Shown here: positions 35,221-47,427 of the stretch, one piece after another
How positions within the stretch are numbered: position 1 is the first letter of the stretch
How the letters are laid out: the number at the start of each line of letters is the position of its first letter
NCBI GenBank assembly: GCA_022497145.1
Contig: MU385869.1
Span: 427,822 to 491,821 of the forward strand
DNA: 64,000 nucleotides
Direction of reading: 5' to 3'
Source: Rostrohypoxylon terebratum
Lineage: Eukaryota; Ascomycota; Sordariomycetes; Xylariales; Hypoxylaceae
The notes under the pieces: generated by a model
Seen by the model: only the letters and a program-made list of their open reading frames with translations
Databases searched by the model: none
Told to the model about the DNA's origin: nothing
Made by a program: the position numbers and the translations under genes

Positions 35221-35666
35221 GTTTAATATCCAGTAACTTCGTGAATGAATGTGAAAGAATGAGAGTAAAAGTAATTTGAGTGTGAGGGGAATGGCGAATA
35301 CTGTGGCGAATACTATGGCGAATACTAAGTGTGTACGCTGTTTCAATATTGGTATCTCCTTCCAGAATTTTTTTTTTACAATAGTGCCCTAATATAGAAG
35401 CTATTCACTGTAAAACTTTGTATTACAGGATTACAGGGGGGTTACTTCCTAAAGCTTGGACGATAATAAGCTAATAACCAATCGTAACCGAAATTCTCCC
35501 GTCAATCCAAAAATGTACAACCACGTCATTCGTCTAAGCCGCGCGTTTGTTCGGAAACCTCGTAATAACATCAACTTACAATAATCCTTCCAATTCGAAA
35601 ATCTTACTACCTTTACGAAGTGCAGATGTAGCCGTAGATGCACAGGCGCATCTTGAAGCCTCCAGG
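35221..35666. promoter_or_regulatory. Shared promoter region, METTL25-like / TLG1
   Basis: A short divergent gap. A 12-bp tandem repeat (three copies of TGGCGAATACTN) lies at 35292-35326, about 75 bp upstream of the METTL25-like ATG. An A/T-homopolymer tract is at 35367-35379. The region is the only space for both promoters. Confidence 0.6.
35292..35326 (+). repeat. 12-bp tandem repeat, three copies
   Basis: TGGCGAATACT followed by one variable base, repeated three times, in the expected 5' leader or core promoter of the METTL25-like gene. Confidence 0.85.
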
Positions 35667-36520
35667 ATGATGTCCTCAACTAACGAGGAGGACCCCTTCC
35701 TCCAAGTCCAACAGTACGCAAGCTCCCATGCCATGCCATGCCATCCCCTTACCAACCTAGCAAACAGCTTTACGTAGCTAACGCATCTTTCCATGCATAT
35801 AGAGATGTCCTCACGCAGATGCAAACCGTGCGCCCGCTCTTCGCCTCGTACCTCCGAATCCGCAGTCTAGCCCACAGCACGTCGTCGCCGGAGCTCGCGT
35901 CGGCGCGCGGGGACCTGGAACACGCGCTTGAGGCGCTGGCCGAGGACCTCGCGGACCTTGTCGAGTCGGTGCAGGCCGCGGAATCGGACCCGGCGCTATA
36001 CGGGCTCTCCGCGCACGAGGTGACGCGGCGCAAGCGCTTGGTGCAAGAGGTCGGGGGCGAGGTCGAGGACATGCGCGAGGAGCTGAGCAAGACCGCCGGC
36101 GGAAGCGCCAAGGGGTCTGCGGCAGCGCGCGCGGCCAAGGCCGCCGCCGACGGCGACTTACCGCCCCCGAGCGCGTTTGCGATCGACGACGGCGCGACCG
36201 GAGAGGATAACTACGCGGAGTTCGAGCACCAGCAGCAGTTGCAGATGATGCGGGACCAGGACGAGCAGCTCGACGGCGTGTTTGTGACGGTGGGGAATTT
36301 GCGACGGCAGGCTGATGATATGGGACGGGAGCTCGAAGAGCAGGTTGAGATGTTGGAACATGTGGACTCGTTGGCGGATCGAGTTGGCGGGCGTCTGCAG
36401 ACCGGCATGCAGAAGTTGGGATACGTCATGCGGAAGAACGAAGATCGGTATAGCAGCTGCTGTATCGCGTTACTCATCATGGTTTTGATTATTCTATTGG
36501 TACTACTGTTGATATTATAG
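35667..36520 (+). CDS. TLG1: t-SNARE TLG1 (syntaxin 6/10 type)
   Basis: Qc-SNARE acting in endosome-to-Golgi fusion. Exons 35667-35713 and 35803-36520 join over an 89-bp intron (GTACGC...ATAG, phase 2), giving 254 residues; two ATGs in tandem start the frame (MMSSTNEEDPFLQVQQDVLT). The DPFLQVQ opening matches syntaxin 6, and a helical N-terminal bundle spans about 20-125. The SNARE helix runs about 168-228 from MMRDQDEQLDGVF through LEEQVEMLEHVD, where the central Gln is the zero-layer residue, to GMQKLGYVMRKNEDRY. A C-terminal anchor CCIALLIMVLIILLVLLLIL closes the protein. The second exon is markedly GC-rich between about 35830 and 36200 compared with its flanks. Convergent with GLE1. Confidence 0.93.
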
Positions 36521-36840
36521 GAATGGGAGTTTTGGTACGGATCACTAGAAAGGCAAGGTTCACTGGCGAGGTCTACTGCAATTTTGTTCAGATTCAGAAA
36601 TACAGCGTCAGTAGTAAAGCGATATCATCCATGCAGGTGATGCTTCTTGGCCACCTCGGCTGGGGTATATTCAGTAACTTCAGAAGACGTAGTACCTATC
36701 TGAACCTATCTAGGCCATTCCAGACTCCGTCCGATGCCAGTTCACTTTACACATTAGTTTTCCCCAACGCCGTAATCAAGCCAGGTAAACAAACGTCCAC
36801 TATACTGAAACCTAGGCCTTTTGTAATCAAGTACTCAAGC
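36521..36840. other. Convergent gap, TLG1 / GLE1
   Basis: A 320-bp space that must hold both 3' untranslated regions. Nothing else is visible. Confidence 0.5.
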
Positions 36841-38556
36841 TCAAAGCTCCAATCCAATATCTCTCTTCAAGATTTGTGCCAAGACTTGTAATCCTGATGC
36901 ACCTGGAGTCTTGTTGACCGCTTTCTCAGGAAACTCAACCAAGGCTTTTCTCAATGCAGCAATAGCTGCGTTTCCGTAGAACTGGATGAACTTTTCCTCG
37001 CTGGTTTCAATCATGGCTCGAAGGACCACGAATTGAGTTTCCGAGATGTCGGCTGGCGGAGTATTGACTATCCTCGCCATAGCAGCCCAATAATTCGAAG
37101 GGGGCCATGGGTTTGTGTTCTTCGTCTTTCCGAAGTTCCTCAATGCGATTGCAGCATAACCCGCACCCAAACCTTTCATTCGGTCGCTATGTTGCTGTTC
37201 GGGAATAAAACCACCGGCTGACTTCTTCCAACCCAGTCGGAGGCGACCTTGTTCCGTCTTTTCATTCCCATGATAACCGAACAAGACCGGGCAGGATACG
37301 CGGAACTTTGCCATCAATATGTCGATCAATGTCTTTCCACGCCAAAGGTAGATGTCCTTCGAAAAGATAATTGCCACCGTGACTCCAATGGGATCGGCTA
37401 TTTTAGGTTGTGCAAAACATTCATTGATGAATTGATTGATGACGGCTTTGGCGAAGTGATTTAGAAGGTAAAGGAATAGTGAGGGAAGTTGTGGTTCATT
37501 GTGTAAAGCGCCCTGTACTGGTTCTCTCTTATCTGTAATGTAGTCGGACGGGTCGACGAGTTGACTCGGCACAGAGCCACTAATTGCTTCGTCTAGTAGA
37601 GCTTGGATGGTCTCGTTCTGTTGCAAGGTTAGTCAAGGATTCGAGCAATGATAAGGGAGACGAACTTGTTTCTTATTTCCACCCTTTGTGCCAACTAGTT
37701 GACCCATGTTCTTTCGCAGCTCTCGTCGCATATCTCCCATGCGTTGCTTCAGAGCAGGGTTCGTCTTGGCCTGTTGTAACAGCGACTGTCGTAATTTCTT
37801 CAAGTTCTTGTGTATTTCGGTATACCTATCAGTAGCAGCACTGATGGTAGGTGTGGTTAGAGCTGAAACAGGAAAACCATTCTGCTGGGTAGAGCTAGGT
37901 GTAAATGGTTGTGCGAATGGTGAGAGTGTGCTTGTGAGATGTGATTGTGCTTGGGATAAGGCTTTGGGCTGGTCGATCGGCTGTGATAACATCGATTGTA
38001 TGGTCAGCTGCGCCGGCTTTACACTGCCTGTGCCATTGGCATCGGCATTGGTATGTCCCTTCAGTCCATTGGTCAAAGCAGGCTGCGGGAGGCCGAACTG
38101 GGGCGTCTTCAAAGATGGTGTCGGGTCTGGCTTTGTTCCCGCTGAATCAGCTCGAGTGGGTTCGTGGGCAGCTCCAGCTCCAGCTCCATTGACCTCAGCA
38201 ACAGGAGTCGGAGGTTCGGGTGGTAATTTCGGGATAGTCTTCAGCTTCAGCTCTCTTAGGCGTACTTCCTCTTCTCGGATTCTTTCCTCCGTTTTAATAC
38301 GTTCTTCTTCTTGCTTCTGCTGCTTTATTATTCGTTCCTGCTGTTCTAACAGTCGTCGCTGCTCTTGTTGTGACTCATAGTCCTGGTACACTCTAATAGC
38401 ATCCTCTCGAACGCGGTCGTGTTCGGCTTTTGCTGCAGCAAGAGCATCTTTGTGACTTAAGGGAGAATTGCGGTTTTCGGAAAGGATGCTAGATAGGCTG
38501 TGGCGGTCAGGACTTGACCATTGACGCGATCTCCTAGGTGTAGAAGAATTAACCAT
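36841..38556 (-). CDS. GLE1: Nuclear pore mRNA export factor GLE1
   Basis: Nucleoporin-associated activator of the DEAD-box ATPase Dbp5 (with inositol hexakisphosphate) at the cytoplasmic face of the pore, needed for mRNA export. Exons 37666-38556 and 36841-37617 join over a 48-bp intron (GTTCGT...ACAG, phase 0), giving 555 residues. Start is the ATG at 38556 (MVNSSTPRRSRQWSS); the frame is open upstream without another ATG. A charged coiled coil spans about 60-105 (QQEQRRLLEQQERIIKQQKQ and onward). A Pro/Thr/Gln-rich linker follows, then the GLE1 domain from about 250: LKKLRQSLLQQA, FLYLLNHFAKAVINQFINEC, PIGVTVAIIFS, LWRGKTLIDILMAKF, CPVLFGYHG, MKGLGAGYAAIALRNF and PWPPSNYWAAMARIVN. Confidence 0.95.
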
Positions 38557-41125
38557 TGTGTCCGTAAGGGCTATGCGACTATTGCATCGTGGACTGTATG
38601 TATCGTGCAAGCGATGGAGTGAAAAGGTTAATGAATGTATGGGAGAACGAAGTTGCAAAGCTAATTCGGGTATCACTTGAATTGTGAAATGTCTTAGGTC
38701 GAAGACGAATGCAAATAAATGAATGTGTGTGTCGTCGCGGATGCGATAAAAGAAAGCTTTGGTATTAAGAATGGGTGAAGGAAGAAGTCGAGGATAGGTA
38801 ATTGTCTAGGACGTGTTGCGTGAATGGATAAGAAACGGGAATTCAACTCAATTCAAGCTATCGATAGGAAGCTGGGAAAAGGGACCTGCACCAAGTGCAC
38901 CTGGCACCTGTCGGCACGATGCAACTGGAAAAAAAGATTGGCCGAGATAGCTTTGTTTTAGTGGACCCTTTACCATTGCGGCGGAGTAGGAACTGTGGCG
39001 TTTGAGTTCATGGAAGGTTAGTGGCTAGTGCACTGTGGTGGTGGTGGTGTACTATCCATGGCACATGTAAGTGGCCTCGAACTGATGGAAGGTGTAGTCA
39101 ACGTACGTAATTAGTAAGTTGATTTATTACATGTAGGTAACCTTTACAAGTCTAGTACACAGACAAATCCTACCTAAAGTAAGCTTCCAAGCACAAATTC
39201 ATAATATTATTAGGTAGTTAGATAATATCTGATCATCTTAGAACTATTCGAGGCCATTAGAGTTATTTTCATATCGCAAATTTGACAATCTAGCATAGTT
39301 CTGCTATAAAGCACCACAGCAGCATACTCATATTTATATTACTTTCTCAGCTGTCTCTCTCTCTGCTTGCCGTAAGCTTGAGTATTTGTTCATGTTCTTA
39401 ACATTCTTGTTGGATCATCTAGTACTATGTAGGTATTTTCCCGCTGTGCCCAGATATTTGGCGTAGCTAGTAACTTTAGGTATCCACATGAGACATCCGT
39501 GGATGGATCCCAACACTGATCATCCCCAGTGCTTCGGTCTTTGCGGCGTCATATTTAGTGCCTAACTCATACCTATTCATATAATGCAGTTAGGTCATCC
39601 CAGCTGGCTTTCGACGGGTAACCATGAGATCTTGTGGAGTTTCAATGTCATCCCGTCGTCAGACTTGTGTTTGCGAGTATCTTTAGTATACTAATAAGTG
39701 GAGGTTGCCTGCTGTTTAGATTCATGGCAATATGCATCCGATTGATTTAAGTTGACTTGTGTTTGGGATGTCCCTGTAATTCGCTCTATCGGGACTAAGT
39801 TATAGTACCTACAGTATATAACCTCGGAAACATGTAATGATATTTCTGATATCACAAGACCGAAAAAAAAAAACAATGTCGACGACAGCCCTAATAACGA
39901 AATAATTCCTGCAATTCTTGAAACTATTGTCTACTAAGTACGTAGGTAGACGTGCGAAGCTTGTCGTGGCCCCTCTATAAACCCTAACTTTTCTTCTTTG
40001 GCTTACTATAGGTGTCGTACATCCACCCCAAAGTGTGAACCCAATCGGAACAAGTGGAATGGTATCAACTTCCTGAAGGGAATCCGATAATCATTAATTA
40101 CTTAATTCGTGCTTGAAGGAACATCCACCTAAACCCAGGAAAGTTTTGGGCAAAGACATTGGCAGTCTGGCACTCTGGCACTGCCGCCCCCCGGCATTAC
40201 TACCTATGTACAGCAATCATTAGGTATCATGGATGTTATTATGGCAATTCGTTTCGAATAAACTCGTTTGTTGTTGCCCTCTTTATAGTCCCATGCATTG
40301 AAACTAAGGTAGCTACCACTGATATTTGACTATTTCCTCAGCTGGAATACCAATAGGCAGGCACTATCTTTAGGTAATGTTTCGTGAACCATTCAAGCCT
40401 CTAGGGTCAAAAAACTCATTGGAAAACTTAAAGGCCACCTATCGACTTGTTTCATGTCACCCGTATAAATTGGTGAATCTATTCCTAAATAGAAGAGTAC
40501 ATGCCTTAGGCATGTAGGTAGGTGAGTAAGTACATAGTACTGTACCAAGTTACCAATATTTGAAAGCCTGGTACCCGTATTCTGACATTCGTCACAGATC
40601 TTACAGATGTATAATCGCATATTAAAATATATGGAAAGGTACTTTGATGCATACGTAGTCATCTTGACACTAAAGATCCAGACATCTTCGCAGCCCGGCA
40701 ACCGTAAAACATTGCGTCGTAAGGAACATAGCTCAGAGCTCGAGCACAGGCAGCTTGGGGTTACAGCATTCGCTGGTGCTAGTGCTAATGCTACCGAACG
40801 CGCTAAACCAGCTAAACATGAACCTGCTAAATCTGCTAAACCTGCTAAACTTGCTGGAAGTCTACGCAGTATTAGCACTAAGTAAGTTCTAACCCTAGAA
40901 ATACGACAGGGGGCGCGCCTACCATGTTCGTACCTCTTACCACATCATGAAACTTGTGGCCAATCACGACCACCCCAACCAGGTCTAAAGCCAGTCCCAG
41001 AGCCTGACCCACAGCCTGCCCCGCCAAGCCCTTTGCCCCATATTGCCCGTCCTCGCTTTGGTGGATGTTAGGCAGTACCTAGTACATGCCCTACCCACCG
41101 TAGAGGTAGTGGGTACATAGTACAT
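38557..41125. other. Intergenic, GLE1 promoter side of 3.2-kb gap
   Basis: About 2.6 kb with no supported gene. Right of 40600 there is a 92-codon plus-strand frame (40607-40885) ending in a GCTAAA-type repeat that would read as Lys-Pro-Ala-Lys units; I treat it as repeat-driven. From 41100 the base composition shifts to C-rich, with CAGCACC repeats at 41140-41176. Confidence 0.5.
40801..40855 (+). repeat. CTGCTAAAC-type imperfect tandem repeat
   Basis: About six imperfect copies of a 9-bp unit (GCTAAACCA, GCTAAACAT, GCTAAATCT and variants), one of them broken by an insertion. Confidence 0.65.
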
Positions 41126-41822
41126 GCCTGCAGCCAGCACCCACCTGGCAGTACCCAGCACCCAGCACCCAGCACCTAGGGCCGTGCTTTGAAGGTCCTG
41201 AGTCCTGACCTCACAATCCCTCTTCCCCGTACCCGTTATCCAAGGCCCCCCAGTCCTGGCAGTCCTGGCAGTTTTTGGCAGTCTTTTTTGGCAGTCAGGC
41301 AGTCTAAGGTGGCCATTGAACAGTTGATCTTCCTAAGAAAGCCCAGTGTCTCTCCAAAGCTTCCCTAACCAAACTTCTATCTCCATCACCACAAACCCTT
41401 CTTCGTCTTAACTCTCCTCTCTCTTATCTTTCCCGTTTCCCATCACATCATTCACCCTCTCTCAGCTCTTTTCACGCATTCCACATTCCTTCTGTTGGGA
41501 TTCACATTCACACATTACACACAGCAAGCATCGCAGCCTCGTTCAATCCTCTCATTTACCCTCCTTTTGTTAGTCGCAAAAGTCCACGCAATCATCTACC
41601 CAAAAAAATCCAACTACCAAGTTTTTTGTCAACTACTACAAGCACCAACAAGCACCAACAAGCATCACCAGCACCCAGAAGCATCCAGAAGCATCTCAAA
41701 GCTTCAATCAACAATACTGGCTATCGCCTCAAGGATTCGTCCAACTATCCCATCATCTCATCGACAATCATTGGCTTTGTTCGCACACGACGTGCAACTT
41801 GACTGCTAAACCCTAGCCCAAT
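41126..41822 (+). promoter_or_regulatory. SSD1 promoter and long ATG-free pyrimidine-rich leader
   Basis: From just after 41124 to the SSD1 start at 41823 there is not one ATG on the plus strand. About eleven would be expected by chance in 700 bases. The part from about 41340 is rich in C and T and looks like a long transcribed 5' leader. It contains three strings that fit the Ssd1 RNA-binding consensus CNYUCNYU: CTCTCTCT at 41417-41424, CCCTCTCT at 41455-41462 and CATTCCTT at 41484-41491. Upstream, CAGTCCTGG and CAGTCTTTTTTGG repeats sit at about 41251-41310. The transcription start is not known. Confidence 0.6.
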
Positions 41823-44800
41823 ATGGAGCAGCAACCACCTGCTCCTCAAACGGGGGGCGTCCCCGGACCTACTGGTCGTCGCCTTCACATCGCCCATCGT
41901 AGGAGTCCGTCTGAGCTTACCCCGCTGATGAGCATGTTCGCAACACCTGGAAGTAAGTAGAAATGTCCTTGTGTCCTTATCACTAAGCTCCCTTTATTGC
42001 CGTCGTCTGTCACCTGTCACCGGTCACTGGACGGACTTCTTGCTTTACCTTTCTCGAAGCTAACTATATTTGCTTTGTCTATAGTGGAGCAACTTGCTAT
42101 TCAGCAGCAGATCGAGTTGTTGCAACAGCAGCAACAGCAGATTCAAGCCACACACCAATACATGAATATGGGCATGATGCCGCCAGGCCAGTTGGGTCCT
42201 GGCGGATCTTTCAACCCCTTGCAGCCAACTATGGCCAACATGTCACCACAGACGGCTTTCCAATTTCCCAACCAGCTTCCACAGCAGCAGAATGTCCCCA
42301 TGGGACCGCCGAGTCAGCCCATGTCACACCGTCGTAACCAATCGGCCCTCCCCAACATGGGAATGGGACCACCCCCGGCTCCTTCGACTGGAGCCTCCGG
42401 GTCTGCCTTTGGGCAATTTGATAATTCGTCTGGTCAGCAGCAGCAGCAGCAGCAGAATCGGGAGAACGCCCCTCGGGGAGGGCGAGGTGGCGGCACCGGT
42501 CATCAGCGCAGACACTCTTTAGCGCTGGCTGACGCCAAGAAGGCAGCGGAGATTGCTCAGCAGAAACGGACAACCTCGGGTTTCCAATTCCCGGCTGCGG
42601 GACCTTCCGAGAGCTCCCCTGCCGAGGAACCCAAATCCGTCTCCGCGGATACCCCCATAGCACAGGGCACATCCGTTCGCGGCGGACGCGGCGGACATGG
42701 ACGAAGCCAGAGCATGGCGATCGGCCGAGGAGGTGCTCGTGGCGGAGCAATGCATGTCAACACCAACGAGTCCGGTGACTTCGGTCGCCGCGGCAGCGCC
42801 GCAGGCGGCCATGCTCGAACTTCCTCTCGAAATTTCGAGGGTAATTGGCGTAACCAGCAAGGTCAAAACCAAGGCCAGGAGCAAGCTGGTCAAGGCCAGC
42901 AGGGTTTCCAGCCTGGTCATCGTAATCGCGGCTCCGTGAGCCAGCAGTCTATGTCGAACATTGGGGCCTTCCAATATCCTAACCAGGCTCAGCTTATGCA
43001 ATTTAACGGTCAGATGCCAATAATGCAGATGTACCCTGGCCAGCAGCTTAATCCCATGCAAATTAACCAGCTTCAAGCTCTTCAGGCTGCTCAGATGAAC
43101 GGTCAGCATCTCGTCGGTCTTCAAGGGAGCCAACATGCTCCACAACTCGGTGGCCAACAGTCGCAGCAACAGCAAAGAAAAACACTTTTTACCCCCTATC
43201 TTCCCCAAGCTACCTTACCTGCGCTACTCGGCGATGGACAGCTTGTATCTGGTATTCTCCGAGTAAACAAGAAGAACCGCAGCGATGCGTACGTAGCTAC
43301 CTCGGATGGTCTTTTAGATGCAGATATTTTTATCTGTGGTAGCAAAGACCGTAACCGAGCGTTGGAAGGCGATCTCGTCGCGGTTGAGCTTCTCGATGTA
43401 GATGAAGTATGGTCTCAAAAGCGCGAAAAGGAAGAGAAGAAGAAGAGGAAGGACATTACTGACACTCGAACCGGATCTACCAACGGTAATGCTCAATCCC
43501 ACAATGGCAATGGGGAAGAGGCAACCAATGGCGAAGGAGGAATTCGTAGACGTGGTAGTCTCCGACAGAGACCTACCCAGAAAAAGAATGATGACGTTGA
43601 AGTCGAGGGACAAAGCCTCCTCCTTGTCGAAGAAGAGGAGATCAACGATGAATCGAAGCCTCTCTACGCTGGTCACATCGTGGCTGTCATCGAACGTGTT
43701 GCCGGCCAGATGTTTTCGGGTACGCTTGGCTTGTTGCGCCCTAGCAGCCAGGCAACCAAAGAGAAACAGGAAGCAGAGCGGGCTGCTCGCGATGGCGGTC
43801 GATCTCACGACAGCCGCCAGCAAGACAAGCCCAAGATTGTCTGGTTTAAACCTACCGATAAGCGTGTTCCTCTCATTGCTATTCCCACCGAACAAGCGCC
43901 ACGTGACTTCGTGGAGAAGCACCAAGAATATGCTGATCGCATATTCGTTGCCTGTATTAAGCGCTGGCCTATCACGTCTCTGCACCCCTTCGGTACACTT
44001 GTCGAGCAACTCGGCAAGATGGGTGATCTGAAAGTTGAGACCGATGCTCTTCTACGTGACAACAACTTCTCATCTGACGAATTCTCGGAAGCCGTTCTAC
44101 GCAGCGTTGGGCTTCAGGATTGGTCCATCGCTAAGGAGGACGAGGCTTCTATTAGCGCTCGTCGTGACTTCCGAGAAGAGAAGACATTCACCCTTGACCT
44201 CGCCGGCACCGGAGAACTCGGCAATGCCGTTCATGTTAAGACCGAGGCCGACGGAAAGATCGAAATCGGTATCCACGTAGCTGACGTCACTCACTTTGTC
44301 AAGCCTAACTCGCTTGTCGACCGTGAGGCGAAGAAGCGCGGTACGGCTGTTCACCTTGTGAACCGGACGTGTGCATTACTTCCTCCTAGGATTGCTTCTG
44401 AGTTAGGCACTCTCACTCCGAATGAAGATCGACTTACTGTTAGCGTTGTTTTCCGCGTCAACCCGCACACTGGCGTCGTTGCGGAGGGTGACACATGGAT
44501 TGGCAAGAGTATTATCAAGAGCAACGCCACACTGACTCTTAAAGAACTTGATGACGCTCTATCCAACCAGGCCGGCTTCAGCCATGCCGCTGTTACAGTC
44601 AAAGATGTCCAGATCCTTAATGTGAGTCCCCTAGCTTCATTGGTAATATCGTTGCTAACAATCACACCAAGGCTGTCGCACAGAAATTCCGAGAGGCACG
44701 ATTGGGTTCTGAGGGCGAACCAATGGCTCCTCTTCGATTGCTCCACCAGCTGGATGACGAGAATATTCCTATCCAACACAACATTTTTGATGCGACATCC

Positions 44801-46119
44801 GGCACTGAGCTAGTTGAAGAACTGCTCCACAAAGTTAACTCCTCTGTCGCTCACAAGCTTGCACAGGGCCTCCCCGAAAAGGCGTTGCTCAGGCGCCAAT
44901 CACCGCCCAACGCTCGTAGATTGCAGACTTTTGCTGAGCGTATGCGAGCGCTTGGATACGACATCGATACAACCAGCAGCGGTACGCTACAGAACAGCCT
45001 ATTCAAGGTTGACGACCCTGATATTCGCAAGGGCATGGAGACTCTTTTGCTTAAAACTATGCAGCATGCGAAGTATTTCATCACTGGAAAGACTAATAAG
45101 CTGCTTTGGCCTCACTATGCTCTTAACTTGCCGCTCTACACCCACTTCACAGCCCCAACAAGGCGATACGCTGACATCATTGTGCACCGCCAACTGGAGG
45201 CTGTTCTTTCGGAAGGCAAGATCGAATATAACGACGATATTGAGAATCTAGTGAAGACGATTGAATCTTGTAACACCAAGAAGGAATCAGCACAGAATGC
45301 TCAAGAACAAAGCATCCACATTGAGTCTTGCCGAATCATGGACAAGAAACGCCAGGAGGTTAATGGTGACTTGATTAGCGAAGGCATTGTTATTTGCGTT
45401 TACGAATCTGCTTTCGACGTTCTAATCCCCGAGTGGGGTTTCGAAAAGCGTGTGCACTGCGACCAACTGCCGCTCAAGAAAGCTGAGTTTAGGAAGGAGA
45501 AGAGAGTCTTGGAGCTTTACTGGGAGAAGGGAGTTCCCAGCTCAGCCTATGTACCAGAAGATGAGAGACCCAAGGCGGGTTCGCAACGAATCTCGAATGC
45601 CATGGCAGCTGCCCGACAGGCAGAGGAGGCTGAGAGAATCAAGAAGGAACGGGAAGAAGCAACGCGGAAGCAAACAGAAACGGGCACCATGTCGACAGAT
45701 GACGTTGATGCGCTGTTCGACGACGACGACGATAATGCTTCCGATATTACGGAAGCTATGGCCGGCGCCTCGTTGGCCGAGCGCCCTACCCAGAGCGTGC
45801 CAGGATCGCCAACTCGATCCACATCCAATCCGGGGGTCCTCCACCGTACTCGATCAGATTCTAAGGTGCCTATGGCGGAAGCTGTAGAAACTCGTCTGAC
45901 GAATAAGGAGAAGTACCTCAAGCTATTCGCACTAAGGGAGGAAGGAGGCGATTATATCCAAGACGTGACGGAAATGACTAGGGTGCCAGTGATCCTCAAG
46001 ACGGATCTCAGCAAGAGCCCACCGTGAGTAAACCCGAGCCTCAACGCAGATCATTTATAATATAACTAACGAGACATAGCTGCTTGACGATCCGCTCGCT
46101 CAACCCTTACGCACTGTAA
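41823..46119 (+). CDS. SSD1: SSD1/GUL-1 mRNA-binding pseudonuclease
   Basis: RNA-binding translational regulator of cell-wall mRNAs (yeast Ssd1, N. crassa GUL-1, S. pombe Sts5), cytoplasmic and P-body linked. I join exons 41823-41952, 42085-44621, 44672-46023 and 46080-46119 (introns 132, 50 and 56 bp; phases 1, 0 and 2), giving 1352 residues. The last exon supplies the conserved end CLTIRSLNPYAL. Residues 1-420 are Gln/Asn/Gly-rich and disordered, with RRNQSALPNMG and RRHSLALADAKKA, probable kinase sites of the Cbk1/COT-1 type (basic residues upstream of Ser). Cold-shock-like folds (LFTPYLPQATLPALLGDGQL) precede the RNB domain. In the catalytic loop at about 747-758 the text LDLAGTGELGNA stands where active RNase II has DPxTAxDxDDA, so three catalytic Asp are Glu, Gly and Asn. 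Nuclease activity is therefore not expected. Confidence 0.96.
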
Positions 46120-46880
46120 GCGCCATAAAAGGCGACGTGCTTTTTGCTTTTGCTTTTTGCTTGACGACTTTGGGCAGGCGGGGCAATAGGGCGGCGGCAC
46201 GTTTATGACGTGTTTGAATTATGGGATGTAGAGATTATGAAGTTAGGAGGAGTGGAAAATAGGGTAGATTGTCAGGCCGCCCTCGGCCGGAACCCCAAGG
46301 ATGTGCATCTCTTACCGTGTTGATAAAAGTTTTTTATTGGACAGGCAGATAGAACTAGGTAGCTGCCGCAATCAACAACAGAGATATACGAGATCGTACC
46401 AAGTTAAACTATTTGATATCTTCAACAAACAAATGCTGGGTGATGATGACACTTTGGACGAGTTTATTCGAATGAAAGATCTGATGAAGACGATTGTGAC
46501 ATTTTGATAGTTGAAGCAAAGCTTATAGGTGCGGATCATTCAGGGATATTCTAGCACAAAGGTATGAAGCTTGGTAAGAATATTTATATTCGTGGTATTA
46601 TGCCATGTCGACAGCACCAGTAGATAGATGTATGCAGTCTTCAGTGACCATGTACATCCATGGATGTAATAGCTTTCCATCCCAATGCGCCGACCTGCAG
46701 CGGGCCTCAAGTTATGCGAGCGATATGCATGCATGGAGTTATCCCAGGGCGTCAGACAGATCCGGTTAGATGAGATTCCCGGATGTGTAACCTTCTACAG
46801 CTGCCGTTGTTTTATGTGGCTTTTTTTCCCTTTCCATTTCCCTTTTCCGAACCTCCATCTTCCATCTTCCGTCGCGGACC

Positions 46881-46937
46881 GTCTCTTTCCTCCCACTTTC
46901 CTCCCATTCCCCTCCCCCCTCCCCCCTCCCCCCCTCC
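46881..46937 (+). repeat. Polypyrimidine tract
   Basis: Fifty-seven bases almost wholly C and T, ending in successive C6-T-C6 blocks. It is mirror-like in parts and sits about 760 bp after the SSD1 stop codon. Confidence 0.8.
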
Positions 46938-47427
46938 ACACGTGCTGCTTTATCCAATGTTTGGAACCGGATCTGATTAAGAAAGTGCGTGAATGGAGTC
47001 AAAGAGCTAATCTAGCACCAAGATACACCGCCTACAACAGATCTACGATGTGACCAGGGACTCAATGAACCCCGTGCGGCGATCCAATCTGTTTTCTATC
47101 TTGTTACCCATCTAGTCGAAAATTTCATTCCGCCAAGCCGCTGTCGAAGTTCAGTGAGGGTTTAGCGGAGTCAGGAAACGCGCGATACGACATTTACCAT
47201 TCCTGTCATTTTAACCCCGTATCCGCCAATTATGACCCTAGTTTGAATAGCGGTCTACCAGGTCCCTGGATACTACCTACAGGCTACTACTGTACAATAC
47301 ATACAATGGATGCTTTGCGCAAGTATTAACGCAGATGTCGGAATCTTGTTCTACTACCAATGTCCTATGTCCTATGTAGTAATAAGAACACTAAAGTAAT
47401 AGCCAAGGACTTACAATTAATAGTATT

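Noticed and set aside
37633..38676. Longer GLE1 N-terminus from 38676
   Set aside because: The extension has no ATG (it begins with GTG); the ATG at 38556 gives a normal protein.
42519..43208. 229-codon minus-strand frame inside SSD1
   Set aside because: Shadow of the Gln/Gly-rich SSD1 N-terminus, which lacks stops on the opposite strand.
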